64,000 bases of DNA from contig NC_087388.1 of the NCBI RefSeq assembly GCF_963675165.1, positions 3,016,800 through 3,080,799 on the forward strand, read 5' to 3'. This document shows positions 46,001 to 55,715 of this stretch, one piece after another. Each line of letters begins with the position of its first letter. The stretch's first letter is position 1. Source of the DNA: Halichondria panicea (Eukaryota; Porifera; Demospongiae; Suberitida; Halichondriidae). Under the pieces are notes generated by a model. That model worked only from the letters and a program-made list of their open reading frames with translations, searched no databases and was not told the DNA's origin. The position numbers and the translations under genes are program-made.

Positions 46001-48132
46001 ACAATTAAATCATGGCTGCTAACCAGGTTCTGCTTGTGAATTAGCAGGACAGGGTGGCAAGCCACTTGCAGTTGCAGTGCTGCTCTGTGAACTGGCTCAA
46101 AGAGTGACATGATGATGATGGTGATAGCTGCTGAACAGTCTGCAACTCTGTGGGGACCTTGGTCTGCTCAGCCCACGTGACTTCTCGCCGACTCTCCATC
46201 CGGTGTGTTAAAAACATGGTCCACACTCGTCTCATCTCGTTGCTACCCTTCACTCTCGTCTATGATCTCAAACGGGAAAAACAAAGGGTCTTTTAAGGCA
46301 GCTGCAAAGAAATCTGTACTAGTCACACAATACGTCAAGATGACAGACACATGCACAAATCTCCCTATCTCATCCCTCCCCGCCCATCTAGGTCGCCCTT
46401 CGATGCTATGGTCATGCTGTCAGCTGGATCGTTCTCTGCATGGCCCCTCAAATTTCAGAATCAGGCTCCTAGTGGGCTGTGACGGGCTGGAGCTGGATGC
46501 GTCCAGGTTTAGATATCGTAACATAGGAAATATCTCTCCCGGGGATGCATCGTGTAAACTATGCAACACGGAAGAAAAATCACCTTCACACTTTTTAGTA
46601 AGTTGCCCTGCTCTCTCAGCGCACAGACATGCTCTCCTGCAGAATGTCCCTACCTGCGTCAGTGTTCACCTCCCCCAAGATCCAAGGGCACTACATGACA
46701 CCGTCTACAATCTCCTGCAAGGCCTTGTCTGGCTGAAAGATGCCCACGCGCAAGAGTGGCTCTTGCTCTTCATCAAAGATCTAAGGCAAACGCGCGCTGA
46801 TCTTCTCACACGCACATTGGTTAAAGCTCCACCCTCTTGCTGCGTGTATAATACCAAATTTCAATATTCTTTTTCGTCTGCCCGCAATGGGCTACTCTTC
46901 ATTAATTGGAGGCTACAAAGAAGAAGAAGAAGAAGGCTTTGCGCATGTGCACTGAATATTTGGAGGTGGAGCTAGCTAGTTGGAGGTGGAGTTTTGAGTT
47001 GATCGTGCAATAGAACTCTAGTTCTATATCAGCTAGCTAGCTTAGCTAAGGAGCTTGTGGAGCAGAGTCTGAGGCCAGAGGGGGGTGCTGGAGCACCCTC
47101 TGCACCCCTCTGGCTACGCCACTGCATTCTCTCTACAAATTCTATACCAGCTGTTGAACATATTAAAGCACCACCATAATTTAGGCGCTAGCTTGGGCTG
47201 AACGCAATTTTTTGTGCTCTAAAGATGCACCACTCAGGAGCGGAATAAATTTTTTCTGGCACTGTAATTACATCAATTTAATACGGTATTTTTACGATTA
47301 GGTTAAGATACACTACAATTTAATCATAGATAGAGCAAAGAGGGATTGGCAACAAAATCGACCTCGAATAACCATCCGTGTTGCCCCGGCGTTACTCGAG
47401 GCTGTCTACTTCAACATAGGAAGACAGCCTCGAGTAAAGCACAGGCTGGGAATGGTTGAGGAGACAACTGATTGTCTTACTGTCAGTATAACAATCCTGC
47501 TGCTGATTTTAGACTTCATTTCCATGCTTGAGGCTATATGTGATCCAGGACACTACTTAGTTAGACAATCTTAGTTATAAAAATATTATAGGTGCTATTG
47601 GTACACAGCCATAAAAAAACGGCGCAAAGAGGTGAAAAAAGCGCTATGTACCGCTAGCTCTTTCTAGAAAAAATTTTGACATAATACACATCATCAAAAA
47701 GCATGGAAATAAAGTTTTGGGGGGTCTTAGAAAGCTCTGTGTAAGGCCTCAAACATAAAAAAGTGTTTCGCAGCGTTACGGTGGGGGACAACACGCATTG
47801 TTTCAGGATTAAGCCACACCCCCTGCACAAAAGTCTACGTTTTAACTTCCGTTGCCAATCCCTCTCTTCTTTATCTATGATTTAATATATCATCAGCATA
47901 CAATGGGAACATACCCATCAATGACTGGATTTGTTGTAAGCAATGCATTGGCTCGAGCTAAGGCATCCTCTGGAAGGGAATTGTACACGACACCGATTGT
48001 GATGACTGCTACAAAAGCACATACGACCCACAGTAGCACATATGAAATGCAAAAGGCTTGGCGTCGACATTTTTTCTTGTATCTCCTTTGATTTGGAATG
48101 AGTGCTGCAACTTCCACATTTTCATTCATCAT
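40078..48132 (-). CDS. Membrane dipeptidase (renal dipeptidase family M19)
   Basis: Eight exons, 47915-48132, 45273-45414, 44912-45195, 44805-44859, 41250-41426, 41102-41192, 40630-40705, 40078-40249, join in frame to 404 residues (human DPEP1 411). This zinc enzyme cleaves dipeptides and, in vertebrates, leukotriene D4. Predicted metal and active-site residues are present: H74 and D76 (HND), E182 (GVEGGH), H250 (DISH), H271 (IFSHSSA), D342 (SDFDG). Conserved NVPDD and [11 protein letters not shown] also match. Unlike DPEP1, which has a signal peptide and GPI anchor, this protein has a basic cytosolic-type head and one hydrophobic segment at about residues 27-50, and no hydrophobic C-terminus, so a type II membrane protein is predicted. 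Introns 1 and 4 are large and full of repeats. Start: first of two Met codons, divergent from OSTC. Confidence 0.92.
42073..42160. repeat. Dispersed repeat (pair with 20,080) in dipeptidase intron 4
   Basis: ACCGTATAGTGCAAAATTTT, GAGGAACTTATATTTCGTGG and CCTCTAAAAGCATTTTCGT are the reverse complement of the repeat at 20,147-20,209, with scattered differences. Non-coding. Confidence 0.5.
42199..42270. repeat. Direct repeat unit 1 in dipeptidase intron 4
   Basis: GCATTATTTTGCAC, GTGAAAACCTAGCTGTAGCT and CTACAGCCTTTTCA recur in the same orientation at 44,157-44,230, about 1.95 kb away. The two units may be the ends of an insertion or independent copies. Confidence 0.5.
43428..43650. mobile_element. 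pogo/Tigger-like fragment in dipeptidase intron 4
   Basis: CAGTGGAACCTTCATTAACG then ACCACC is a pogo/Tigger-type terminus. It is followed by a second ACGACCTCTTTACTC motif. The opposite end is not clearly mirrored, so the right boundary is approximate. Confidence 0.4.
44157..44230. repeat. Direct repeat unit 2 in dipeptidase intron 4
   Basis: Second copy of the unit at 42,199-42,270, same orientation, with small indels (CACACAATTGTG versus CACAATCGTG). Confidence 0.5.
45777..47124. mobile_element. CAGGGCGTAGCCAG-type element, 1.35 kb, CATTC duplication
   Basis: The left end CAGGGCGTAGCCAGGATTTG is mirrored by CCTCTGGCTACGCCACTG, and both sides are flanked by CATTC, a 5-bp target duplication. 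It is a longer member of the family that includes 14,317-14,983. It lies in dipeptidase intron 1 and contains a LINE 3' fragment (46,205-46,975), so it is composite or carries captured sequence. Confidence 0.65.
46205..46975 (+). pseudogene. 3' end of a non-LTR retrotransposon ORF2, second copy
   Basis: A 256-residue open frame includes [20 protein letters not shown] and a C-x-x-C...H...C cluster (CKLC, HFLVSCP), followed by Leu-rich sequence and a basic tail. It is homologous to the minus-strand fragment at 16,212-16,690. No reverse-transcriptase catalytic motif (FADD-type) is visible, so only the C-terminal part of the element is present. It is uninterrupted, hence possibly younger than the other copy. 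Confidence 0.6.
47372..47462. repeat. Hairpin element around CTCGAGGCTGTC
   Basis: ACCTCGAATAACCATCC and TTACTCGAGGCTGTC are mirrored by GACAGCCTCGAGTAA and GGAATGGTTGAGG. Imperfect foldback in dipeptidase intron 1; it resembles the CCTCGA...GAGG hairpin group. Confidence 0.45.
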
Positions 48133-48366
48133 GTTGTATTTTGTCCAGCTAGAGAGATTTGTTACTGCCTAGCGCCTCACATGTAGTCTGGCCACGCCCT
48201 CCCATACTTCGTAAAGAGGCTGGAAATCGAGACTACCTCACATGTACGTACCACTCTAGTTGGGCGTGGCTCAACTAGTAACCACTCCAAAAATTATGTG
48301 ATTTTGTTATTAAGACCACCTTTACCAAAACCCAATGTGCTTTTGTACCTGAGAAAACCATCAACA
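48133..48366. promoter_or_regulatory. Divergent promoter dipeptidase / OSTC
   Basis: 234 bp between the two start codons. It contains GC-box or KLF-like motifs on both strands (CCACGCCCTCCC and GGGCGTGGC). No TATA box found. Confidence 0.5.
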
Positions 48367-48891
48367 ATGGAGCAGCTATATCGCATTCTTCCTTACTCGG
48401 TCCTCGAAGTACCTCCTCTCAAGTTAAAGAAGCCTTCGTTCATTAAAGCTCCATCCTCAACTGTTGTTTACAGCCTTGTCTTGTTGTCCTATTTTTTGGT
48501 CACTGGGGGAATCATATACGATGTGATTGTAGAGCCACCCTCCATTGGCTCACACACAGATGAGCAAGGCCACACTAAACCTGTTGCTTTCATGCAGCAT
48601 CGAGTCAATGGTCAGTACATCATGGAAGGTCTAGCTAGCAGTTTCCTCTTCACAACTGGTGCTCTCAGTTTTGTGGTTGTTGAGCGAGCCAACTCAGGTG
48701 GTCTCTCTAAGCTGAATCGAAGCCTTCTCCTTGGTTTAGGTATGTTTGGGATTATAGTCACCTTCGTTGCCTGCAGAATCTTCATGGGAATGAAGCTACC
48801 GTAAGTTGGCTGTGTGCACACCAATGCTGGTGTGCAATAAGTAGAATTTATTTATTTACCCTTTCATTTCTACAGTGGATACTTGAAATGA
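48367..48891 (+). CDS. OSTC: Oligosaccharyltransferase complex subunit OSTC (DC2)
   Basis: Two exons, 48367-48800 and 48876-48891, give 149 residues, the human length. OSTC links the STT3A oligosaccharyltransferase to the Sec61 channel for co-translational N-glycosylation in the ER membrane. Conserved stretches: [52 protein letters not shown] and MKLPGYL. Three hydrophobic segments lie near residues 32-52, 84-102 and 118-138. The second exon encodes only the last five residues (the final P codon is split). The open frame extends upstream of the chosen Met, but family alignment starts at MEQLYR. Confidence 0.96.
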
Positions 48892-49007
48892 GAAAGAAAC
48901 GTGAAATAATGTACATGAGCCCAGGACAACAATCTAAAATTATTGTATAGTTATAATATTGTAAATTATAATTATTATACACAATAATCATTAATTTTAT
49001 TGTAATT

Positions 49008-50914
49008 CTACAGTTTAGGTTGTGGATCAGTCCATCCACAAATCATGTCCGCAACAATGTTTAGCTTGTCTTGTCCCCAAATAAGTGGGCCTCCATTGAC
49101 TTGAAAACTGGGAACACCACAGACTCCAGCTTCAACAGCTCTGTATTGTATTTATATTTGCATGGTCACATATGCCAGGTGAACTTGCCTTGATGTGTTG
49201 GCAAAGAGTTGCGTCTTGACAGTGTCAGTATTAGCTAAATCCAACAGATTTATGTTATCTCCCGTCAGCAACGAAGACATGACCTGTACAATGAGACCCA
49301 TGTGTAAACACTGCCTTTAGTTGTGTATATATACTGGTATGCTATAGATCTACACATATACACTTTTAGACTAGCTGTATTGATATACATCTTTCTCTCC
49401 AATGTTGAGATTATCTTGCCAGGCGGCCCTGTCTGCAATAAGGACATAAAGGTTATGGATTATAAGTAATCACATACATAGCGTTCTTATGATAGTTGGG
49501 TCACAGTTGGAAGCCAAAGTTGCTCTTAATGGTAGAACAGTGCGTAGAGGGAAAGTACTGGGGAATTGTAGCTTAACTCCAGCGTACTGGCACCAGTCAT
49601 GTAGATCCTGCGTGTAGTAGTTCCTTTTAGCCTCGTTCATCGCAACAGCAGGTACCTGTACAACACAGGTTAACTGACAGCGTATTATAATCTTATACCT
49701 ACGTTTGGAGTACCTATTTGCTTGAACAGTGCACCCAGCAGAAAAGGTACCCATTCAATCTTTACATTCACCGGACTGACATCTCTGAGCAACTGCTCCA
49801 ACCTCTCAAAGCCTACAAAGCTCCATGGGCTAGAGTAGTCAAAGAAGAAAGTGAGGGTAGCAGACCCGGTGGATTGTGGGGACATAAGGCGTTCTGGATG
49901 TGCATCAACTCCCAAAGCTCTTTCCACAAAGAATAACCGGTCTGTACCATGAAACAGGCGATTGTTCACATACAGTCTATAGGGCGATAGAGTACAATAA
50001 CCATATGAGCGTACTTCACACTCACGATGGTACTCCAAATGCTCCTCTGGAGGCTGCCTCTGATGTGTTTGCTCGGAGGTTTCTAGAAGCATCTTCAGAC
50101 TGCAACAATTTTCGACTTGACACTCCAAATGGTAAGGCTATGTCCTCAATAACACTGGAGTCAGTCAAATCACGTTTCTCATACCAATGAGCCTGTAAAG
50201 AGTTATACAAATTTTATGTTGTTAAGCTGTGTTAACCTATCACCTTAGTCTTGTTATACTGTAATACGTATGGCCAGCGATACTAGTAGGTCTACTAGTC
50301 TCGCAGGCCATATGTACAAAAGAAAAATCATTACATATGGCAAGTGAGACTATCCATACATCATTTTTTATACTTTATAATCACCGAGCTTAAAAACAAT
50401 TACCCTATACAGAGCATGCGAGAGTCCAGCTCTGATGCTGTTATCTGGAATAGCTGCTAGCAAACGCATTGCAGTCAGTGTTTTCTTGATTGGCACTTCA
50501 AGTGTGCGATAGGGCACATTTCTACGTTTTAGCTGCCGCAAAAGGTCTGGAAAAGGCATAAACTGTAATAACAAAAATATGATGTTAAACTGCACCTTGA
50601 GAGTAAACGACGGCTTTATTTGAGTTCATAACACTCGATGCAGAGCCTTCTCTTCCCTGGGCAGCTGCAGTAGCCTCGTATAGCCCTCCTGCATGAAATT
50701 GATATACCTTGTTATGTCACACTGATTAACAATTTTATTATTGTATAACTGTTCTCCCGGCCCTTTTAAAGCCCTACCCGTACGTACCCAGAAGTACTGG
50801 CCTCCAGAGAACTGTTGCTCCAGCCCTCCTTGCTAGATCTTCGACGAGAGTGCTTGTCATGTATGCAAAAGGGCACACCACATCATAGTAGAAGACAATC
50901 TTGGATCCAGCCAT
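49008..50914 (-). CDS. Tandem DsbA-fold HCCA-isomerase / GST-kappa-like protein
   Basis: Nine exons, 50788-50914, 50612-50688, 50404-50562, 50026-50192, 49703-49976, 49478-49655, 49389-49432, 49189-49283, 49008-49140, join in frame to 417 residues. Two homologous halves of about 205 residues each follow the 2-hydroxychromene-2-carboxylate isomerase / GST kappa pattern: a strand and active-site turn, VLLGGLYEAT or FLLGALFKQI, a helical insert, then a GVPS cis-Pro loop. Half 1 has C14 (YDVVCPFAY) where the family usually has the catalytic Ser; half 2 keeps Ser226 (YSSPWSF). Single-domain relatives use glutathione. Intron 8 appears to be GC-AG (AG|GCAAGT); the GT alternative breaks the frame. 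The exon 2 donor (GTCGTT) is weak and was chosen because it aligns both halves. Substrate unknown. Confidence 0.82.
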
Positions 50915-51078
50915 GACTAGATCTACACTAGACAGCGACAGCTTTGTTCTTGGATAGAAAAAAGAAAAAGTTAGGACTACGCCCACTAGGAGAGACTACG
51001 TAGGTGGGCGTGGGTCAGGGTCAGGGTACGGTTGGTAAAGGTATTTTGCCACACCCCACGTGGTACAAAGAAATCCAC
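50915..51078. promoter_or_regulatory. Divergent promoter isomerase / EXOSC8
   Basis: Only 164 bp separate the start codons. GC-rich motifs TACGCCCACTAGG and GGTGGGCGTGGG lie in the middle, KLF/Sp-like on both strands, next to GGTCAGGGTCAGGG. Confidence 0.5.
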
Positions 51079-53535
51079 ATGGCTGATCAAAGTAGTGAAG
51101 AAGCAGCAAGACTGCACAAGTAAGTAATGTTTAGTGGAGGTATTAGAATTATCGTGTTTGTAGATTTGTTGATCCAGTGAGCTACCTGTCTGCATTTGTC
51201 TCTAACGGAGTTCGGCCTGACGGAAGGTCATGCTCCACTGCTAGGAATGTCACACTGAACATTGGTATTGTATTGTCATTTCATGCATAGTTAATATAAA
51301 TTTATTTTTGCGTATCGGTTATGCACTTGTCAAACTAATGCACCACCCCACCCCCTCCTACCGGGATAGGTGGGGATTAGACCAATCACACAGTTGGGCA
51401 TGTCATTTGGTTTATTAAATCCCCTGGTAACCCCTAGTTACAACATGGGGATTATGGGATTAGACCTCTAAGTCCCCTAGGGAAGCAATTTCAAGTCTGA
51501 TCTCCACCTATCCCCTGTAGGGGAGTCGGGGTGGGGTGGGGCATTAGTTTTATACTGGCATCAATCATTCTGTTGCTCACTTTCTACTATCAGTGATTTG
51601 TATACTATGCGGCTAGCTGTATCAGTAATACACGACTCCTAGTAAACTTCTTTAAACAGGATCAATCTCTACTGCTAATGGATCTGCAATGGTGAAACTG
51701 GGGCAAACTTGTGTTTTGGCAGCCGTGAAAATGGTGTGTTTTTGTTTTTCCGACTATTATTTTTTAACCACTTTCTTAGGAACTTTCGAATCCACCTCTG
51801 GAGTGCCCGTCACGAGGTTACTTAGGTGCAGTTGCTTAAACCTTATATCCTCATGATTTCACGGAAATTGTTTCAATAGTGTGTAACATAGACCAGTCTT
51901 CTAGTTCTCTTTCTGAAGCTCTATCTGGTCCCCCTACATCCGAAGCTCAATCGCTGTCACAGACATTACAGGATCTCCTGTCCAGGTAAATCATTAACAA
52001 CACATTTATTTTTAATCGAACTTTTATCTATATTCAGATTTGTGGATTGCGATGATCTCATTCTTGTGGAGTCAAAGGTATATAATTATTACACCAAATT
52101 ATACTGCTTTCTATTGTACCCATGTCCTGCTTCTGTTTAGCTCTGCTGGACAGTATACGTCGATGTTGTGTGCTTGTGCAATAGTGGAAATGTATGGGAT
52201 GCTTGTGTGCTCGCCTCGACAGTTGCCCTAATTAACAGTAAGTTTGTAACTGCACCCAATTTGTCTCAATAATAATTCTAATTTGCATAGCTCAAGTTCC
52301 TGCAGTTAACACTGATGTTGAATTACCGTTGGTCAGCATATCTTCTCGCAGGTCTCTCAAGCTTGGAACTGTTCCCCTAGCTGCTACATTCACCATTTTC
52401 AAGTATGACAAGTACAATAGTGGTTTTCAGTACTACGCAGTGCTAAATGAGTGAATTGAAGATGTATGCGTATCATAAAGAGGTTTAATTGCAGAGACAA
52501 ATACTGCTTACTGGACCCTTCTCGAGAAGAAGAGTTGATTTGTGATGGGACTGTGTCTGTTATTTATTTCGAAGACGGAGGAATTGCCCAGATCACCCAT
52601 GCAGGTGCATTATTGTATTCGTTTTCTTGTATTATAATACCGTATATACCGAGAATGGCCTCTAAAACCATAATTAGCGTTGAATAAATGTCGCGCTATA
52701 ATTATGGTTAGGCCTTGACAATTATGTTTTTTTTGCCTATTATTCTTTTTGACTTTCTCAAAAAGTCAGCCAGTTTGGTGTACCCATTTTTCCAGTTTAA
52801 AGACATCTCTCATTCTGAAGAAAAGACAATTTATTTGTAGTTGTATTGTAGCATTACAGGGTTTTATCTAGTGGGGGGGGGCTGGGGTGAACCTTCCCCC
52901 CCCCCCCCCCCCCCTAAAATGCTTCTCTTCCCCCAAAAGTTTTGTATAATAATGACATCATCACATTAGTACTGTCTATGATGTGCAATATGTAACTAGA
53001 TCTACTGTGGTGCACTAGCATGTAATAGGGGGTGTGGTCAACAAATGTGGGAGTTGGTCAAACATTTTGCGGTGTGCGTAAACCTTCCCCCCCAAACTTT
53101 TAATCCTAGACGAAACCCTGCATTACATATAATTCTGAGTTTTGCAAAAGAGAAAATGCATGCTCCTCCATGCCTAGTGGCTAGTGCTTACAGTACAGAG
53201 CTACATTATAAGCAAGTGAAATTAGGTCTCTTGAGGGTCAAATTATGCTAGTTTAGTGCTTAATTTGCCAAGCCCTAATTATGATACATTCGTGCACTCC
53301 CGATACAATGTATAATTATAGCTAGCTTATTGCAGGAAGCAGTTGTTTTGTTCTGTTTGTGTGCCTTGTACTGTGGCGTGCATAATTATTACATTGAAGA
53401 TTATGCATTCTCATGATCACTCATTCAAATTCTATAGGAAAACCATTATCAAGTGAACGACTTATATCAATGTGCAAGGATGGACAGACGCACACACAAA
53501 CATTGTACAAACTTTTGAACACAGTGTGTACGTGA
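51079..53535 (+). CDS. EXOSC8: Exosome complex component Rrp43
   Basis: Ten exons, 51079-51119, 51164-51264, 51660-51733, 51780-51825, 51880-51985, 52038-52077, 52141-52237, 52291-52402, 52495-52604, 53438-53535, give 274 residues (human 276). It is a RNase PH-like ring subunit of the RNA exosome, non-catalytic in animals, acting in nuclear and cytoplasmic 3'-5' RNA decay and processing. Family blocks: NGVRPDGR, GSISTANGSAMVKLG, the split SGPP...EAQ segment, LLDPSREEE, GTVSVIYFEDGGI. The C-terminus is a little shorter than in vertebrates. Intron 9 (833 bp) contains a poly-C tract and is the only long intron. It converges on ATP6V0D with 111 bp between stop codons. Confidence 0.93.
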
Positions 53536-53646
53536 ACATGTTATAATTCTTGTGCACTACTTCACAATTACTGTACATTGTTTTTCTCTGAAACAGCAAT
53601 GTTCTATTAGATACAAACAAACAGTAACAATTTAGTTAAATCACAC

Positions 53647-55496
53647 TCAAAAGATAGGTATGTAGTTGTCAATCTTAGCCCGGTGCCTCTGAGCAATACA
53701 CTCTGATATCCAGACTACGTTCCTGCACTCTTGCTCCTTCAGACGCATGTATGAGTAGAACACACCAAAATGGAACTGTTGCATGAAGGACTGCATGTTG
53801 ATCTCAACCTACAACCAGGCATCAAGTTTTGAAACGTTTAGCTCAAAGATTTTACCTCTTTCTCAAAGAACTTATCCTCTAGCGTCTTTTCTCCAGGGTT
53901 GGTTCCAGCACCAGCGAAAATTGCAGCATACTCCTATAAACGAATGATGGGAATGACACACGAACCGGTACATTGAACTGAGTAATCAAAGACATGCTAT
54001 TTTCTTGTTAGATTGAAACATGTGTTGTCATTGTAGCTAGTGTATACAGAAACAGTTAGTACGTCAATAAAATTAATGTGGATCAATTGAAACCTTACCG
54101 GGTAGCTGTCAGCCACAGCCTTAACTTGGTCGTAGTCCTCGCATTTAGCCAGTTTGGTCAGCCCATCAGGGTAGAGCTTACCACAGGTAGGATAGAGCTT
54201 CTCCCGGTCGTCCATGGTAAGCTCAGTGCCAAACGAATTGATTGTGATGATAAATGCTCTTCTATCAGCTTCAAACATCAGTATGTCACCCATCACTTCA
54301 GCAGTAGTGCCTCCAAGATTTTGGCAGAACCTGTAAAAGTCTTCTAGATAAGCCTAAAAAAAAAATCGCATTAATGTCTTAATGAGCAAATTCTTGTTTA
54401 CAACACCTTGTACAAAGCGTTGCGGATGATCTCAATATGAAGTTCATCGAGATCTGTCTGTGAGATGCAAGTCTTGAAATACGAAGCTGCAAAATGAGTT
54501 TAAAGAGGACGTACAGCACAAAGAAAAGCAAAACATACCAATAGGCGTGTCCACAAGGACAGCCTCGTACAGTTCAGCAGGTGTGCCAGCAATGTTGACA
54601 CTTTCCATCTCCTCAAAACTTCCCAGAGGGTGACATTTCTTTCTCAGCTCACTAATTTGCCTCTGATGCAGAGTACCCGTGATGAGCAGAATGATGTTGT
54701 CAATCATGTACCCATACCTGAACGAAAGACCAAAAATGTTGACACTTCTATTGAAGATCTAGCCTCTATTGTAAGCTAGCTATAATTATACTTTATGACA
54801 AACTGTGGGCACATGACAGTTAAAATCTCCACAACATGTACATGTACTATAATTTTATACTATACACACACTGTCCAAACTGCTTTTGACACTTCGGTCA
54901 AAAAATCTCATTCAAATCCTTATTACACTATCAAATTATACTGATGTTTGCGATCATCAAACAATCTTTTGTGACTTTTGAGCTCTTTGGAAAATCACTT
55001 ATACCAGTACCTATATGACATTGTGATCCTTGCCAGATTAGATTGCAAGTCTGAAAAGGTTTTTCACCCCTTAGAATAATTATATAATTTCCTATGTGCT
55101 TAAGCCCCTATAGCGTAACAGTGGGAGAATTCACATAAAGGACATACGTGATATAGTCCAAGAAAGTAGCCAAGGGTTTGACACACTGGTTTCGAATGTG
55201 GTGAAACTCGATCACCAAGTGGTTACGCAGCTTTTCATCAATCACACTAACAGGAATGGGGCTGGGCTCATTCTGAAGAAAGTTGCCATAGTCAGTGGCT
55301 TGTAGCTGGACCTTTAGATCTGTACCAGGAATAACATGTAAGGAACTGCTAAAACTACCTAAACTTATCGGTTCTTACCCTCCACAGTTTCACACTGAAC
55401 AAGATTGATGTAGTCTGCTCTGGTTAGTATGCCAGACCTAAACCCTCTCACTAGAGCCTCCAGGTAACCATTATCCACATTGAATAAGTACTCCAT
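53647..55496 (-). CDS. ATP6V0D1: V-type proton ATPase subunit d
   Basis: Seven exons, 55379-55496, 55148-55319, 54539-54717, 54407-54486, 54099-54353, 53856-53933, 53647-53808, give 347 residues (human 351). Subunit d sits on the V0 membrane ring and couples it to the V1 central stalk, enabling acidification of endosomes and lysosomes. Strongly conserved blocks: [91 protein letters not shown]. The N-terminus lacks the first few residues of the human form. I cannot separate the D1 and D2 paralogues, which are vertebrate duplicates; a single ancestral gene is likely. Confidence 0.95.
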
Positions 55497-55715
55497 TGCT
55501 GAACAAATGTATAGCTAGCTAGCTAGAGACCTTAATTAATTACCAATGTCACATGTCACATGACTGAGCTTGCATGACGCAAGATTACAGGAAATTGCTA
55601 GTCACAAGATCAACTGACGTCATACATTCCATTAAACTAAACCGCATTATTGTTAATACAGCAGGGACATAAAAACAATAATAATTATTATACCATGTTC
55701 TTAAAATCAAAATGT
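55497..55715 (-). promoter_or_regulatory. ATP6V0D promoter with M-box-like and CRE motifs
   Basis: The 219 bp between the IST1 stop and the ATP6V0D start contain GTCACATGAC at 55,555-55,564, which fits the MiT/TFE M-box or CLEAR-like consensus; a perfect palindromic CRE, TGACGTCA, at 55,615-55,622; and CCAAT at 55,542. In mammals V-ATPase genes are TFEB targets. Function here is inference from motifs. Confidence 0.5.

Noticed and set aside
48612-48824. 70-residue minus-strand frame over OSTC
   Set aside because: Antisense shadow of a well supported exon.
52869-53110. Poly-C stretch and CCCCCC-containing repeat in EXOSC8 intron 9 as a separate gene
   Set aside because: The 68-residue frame there is a chance frame in a homopolymer-rich transposon-like stretch.
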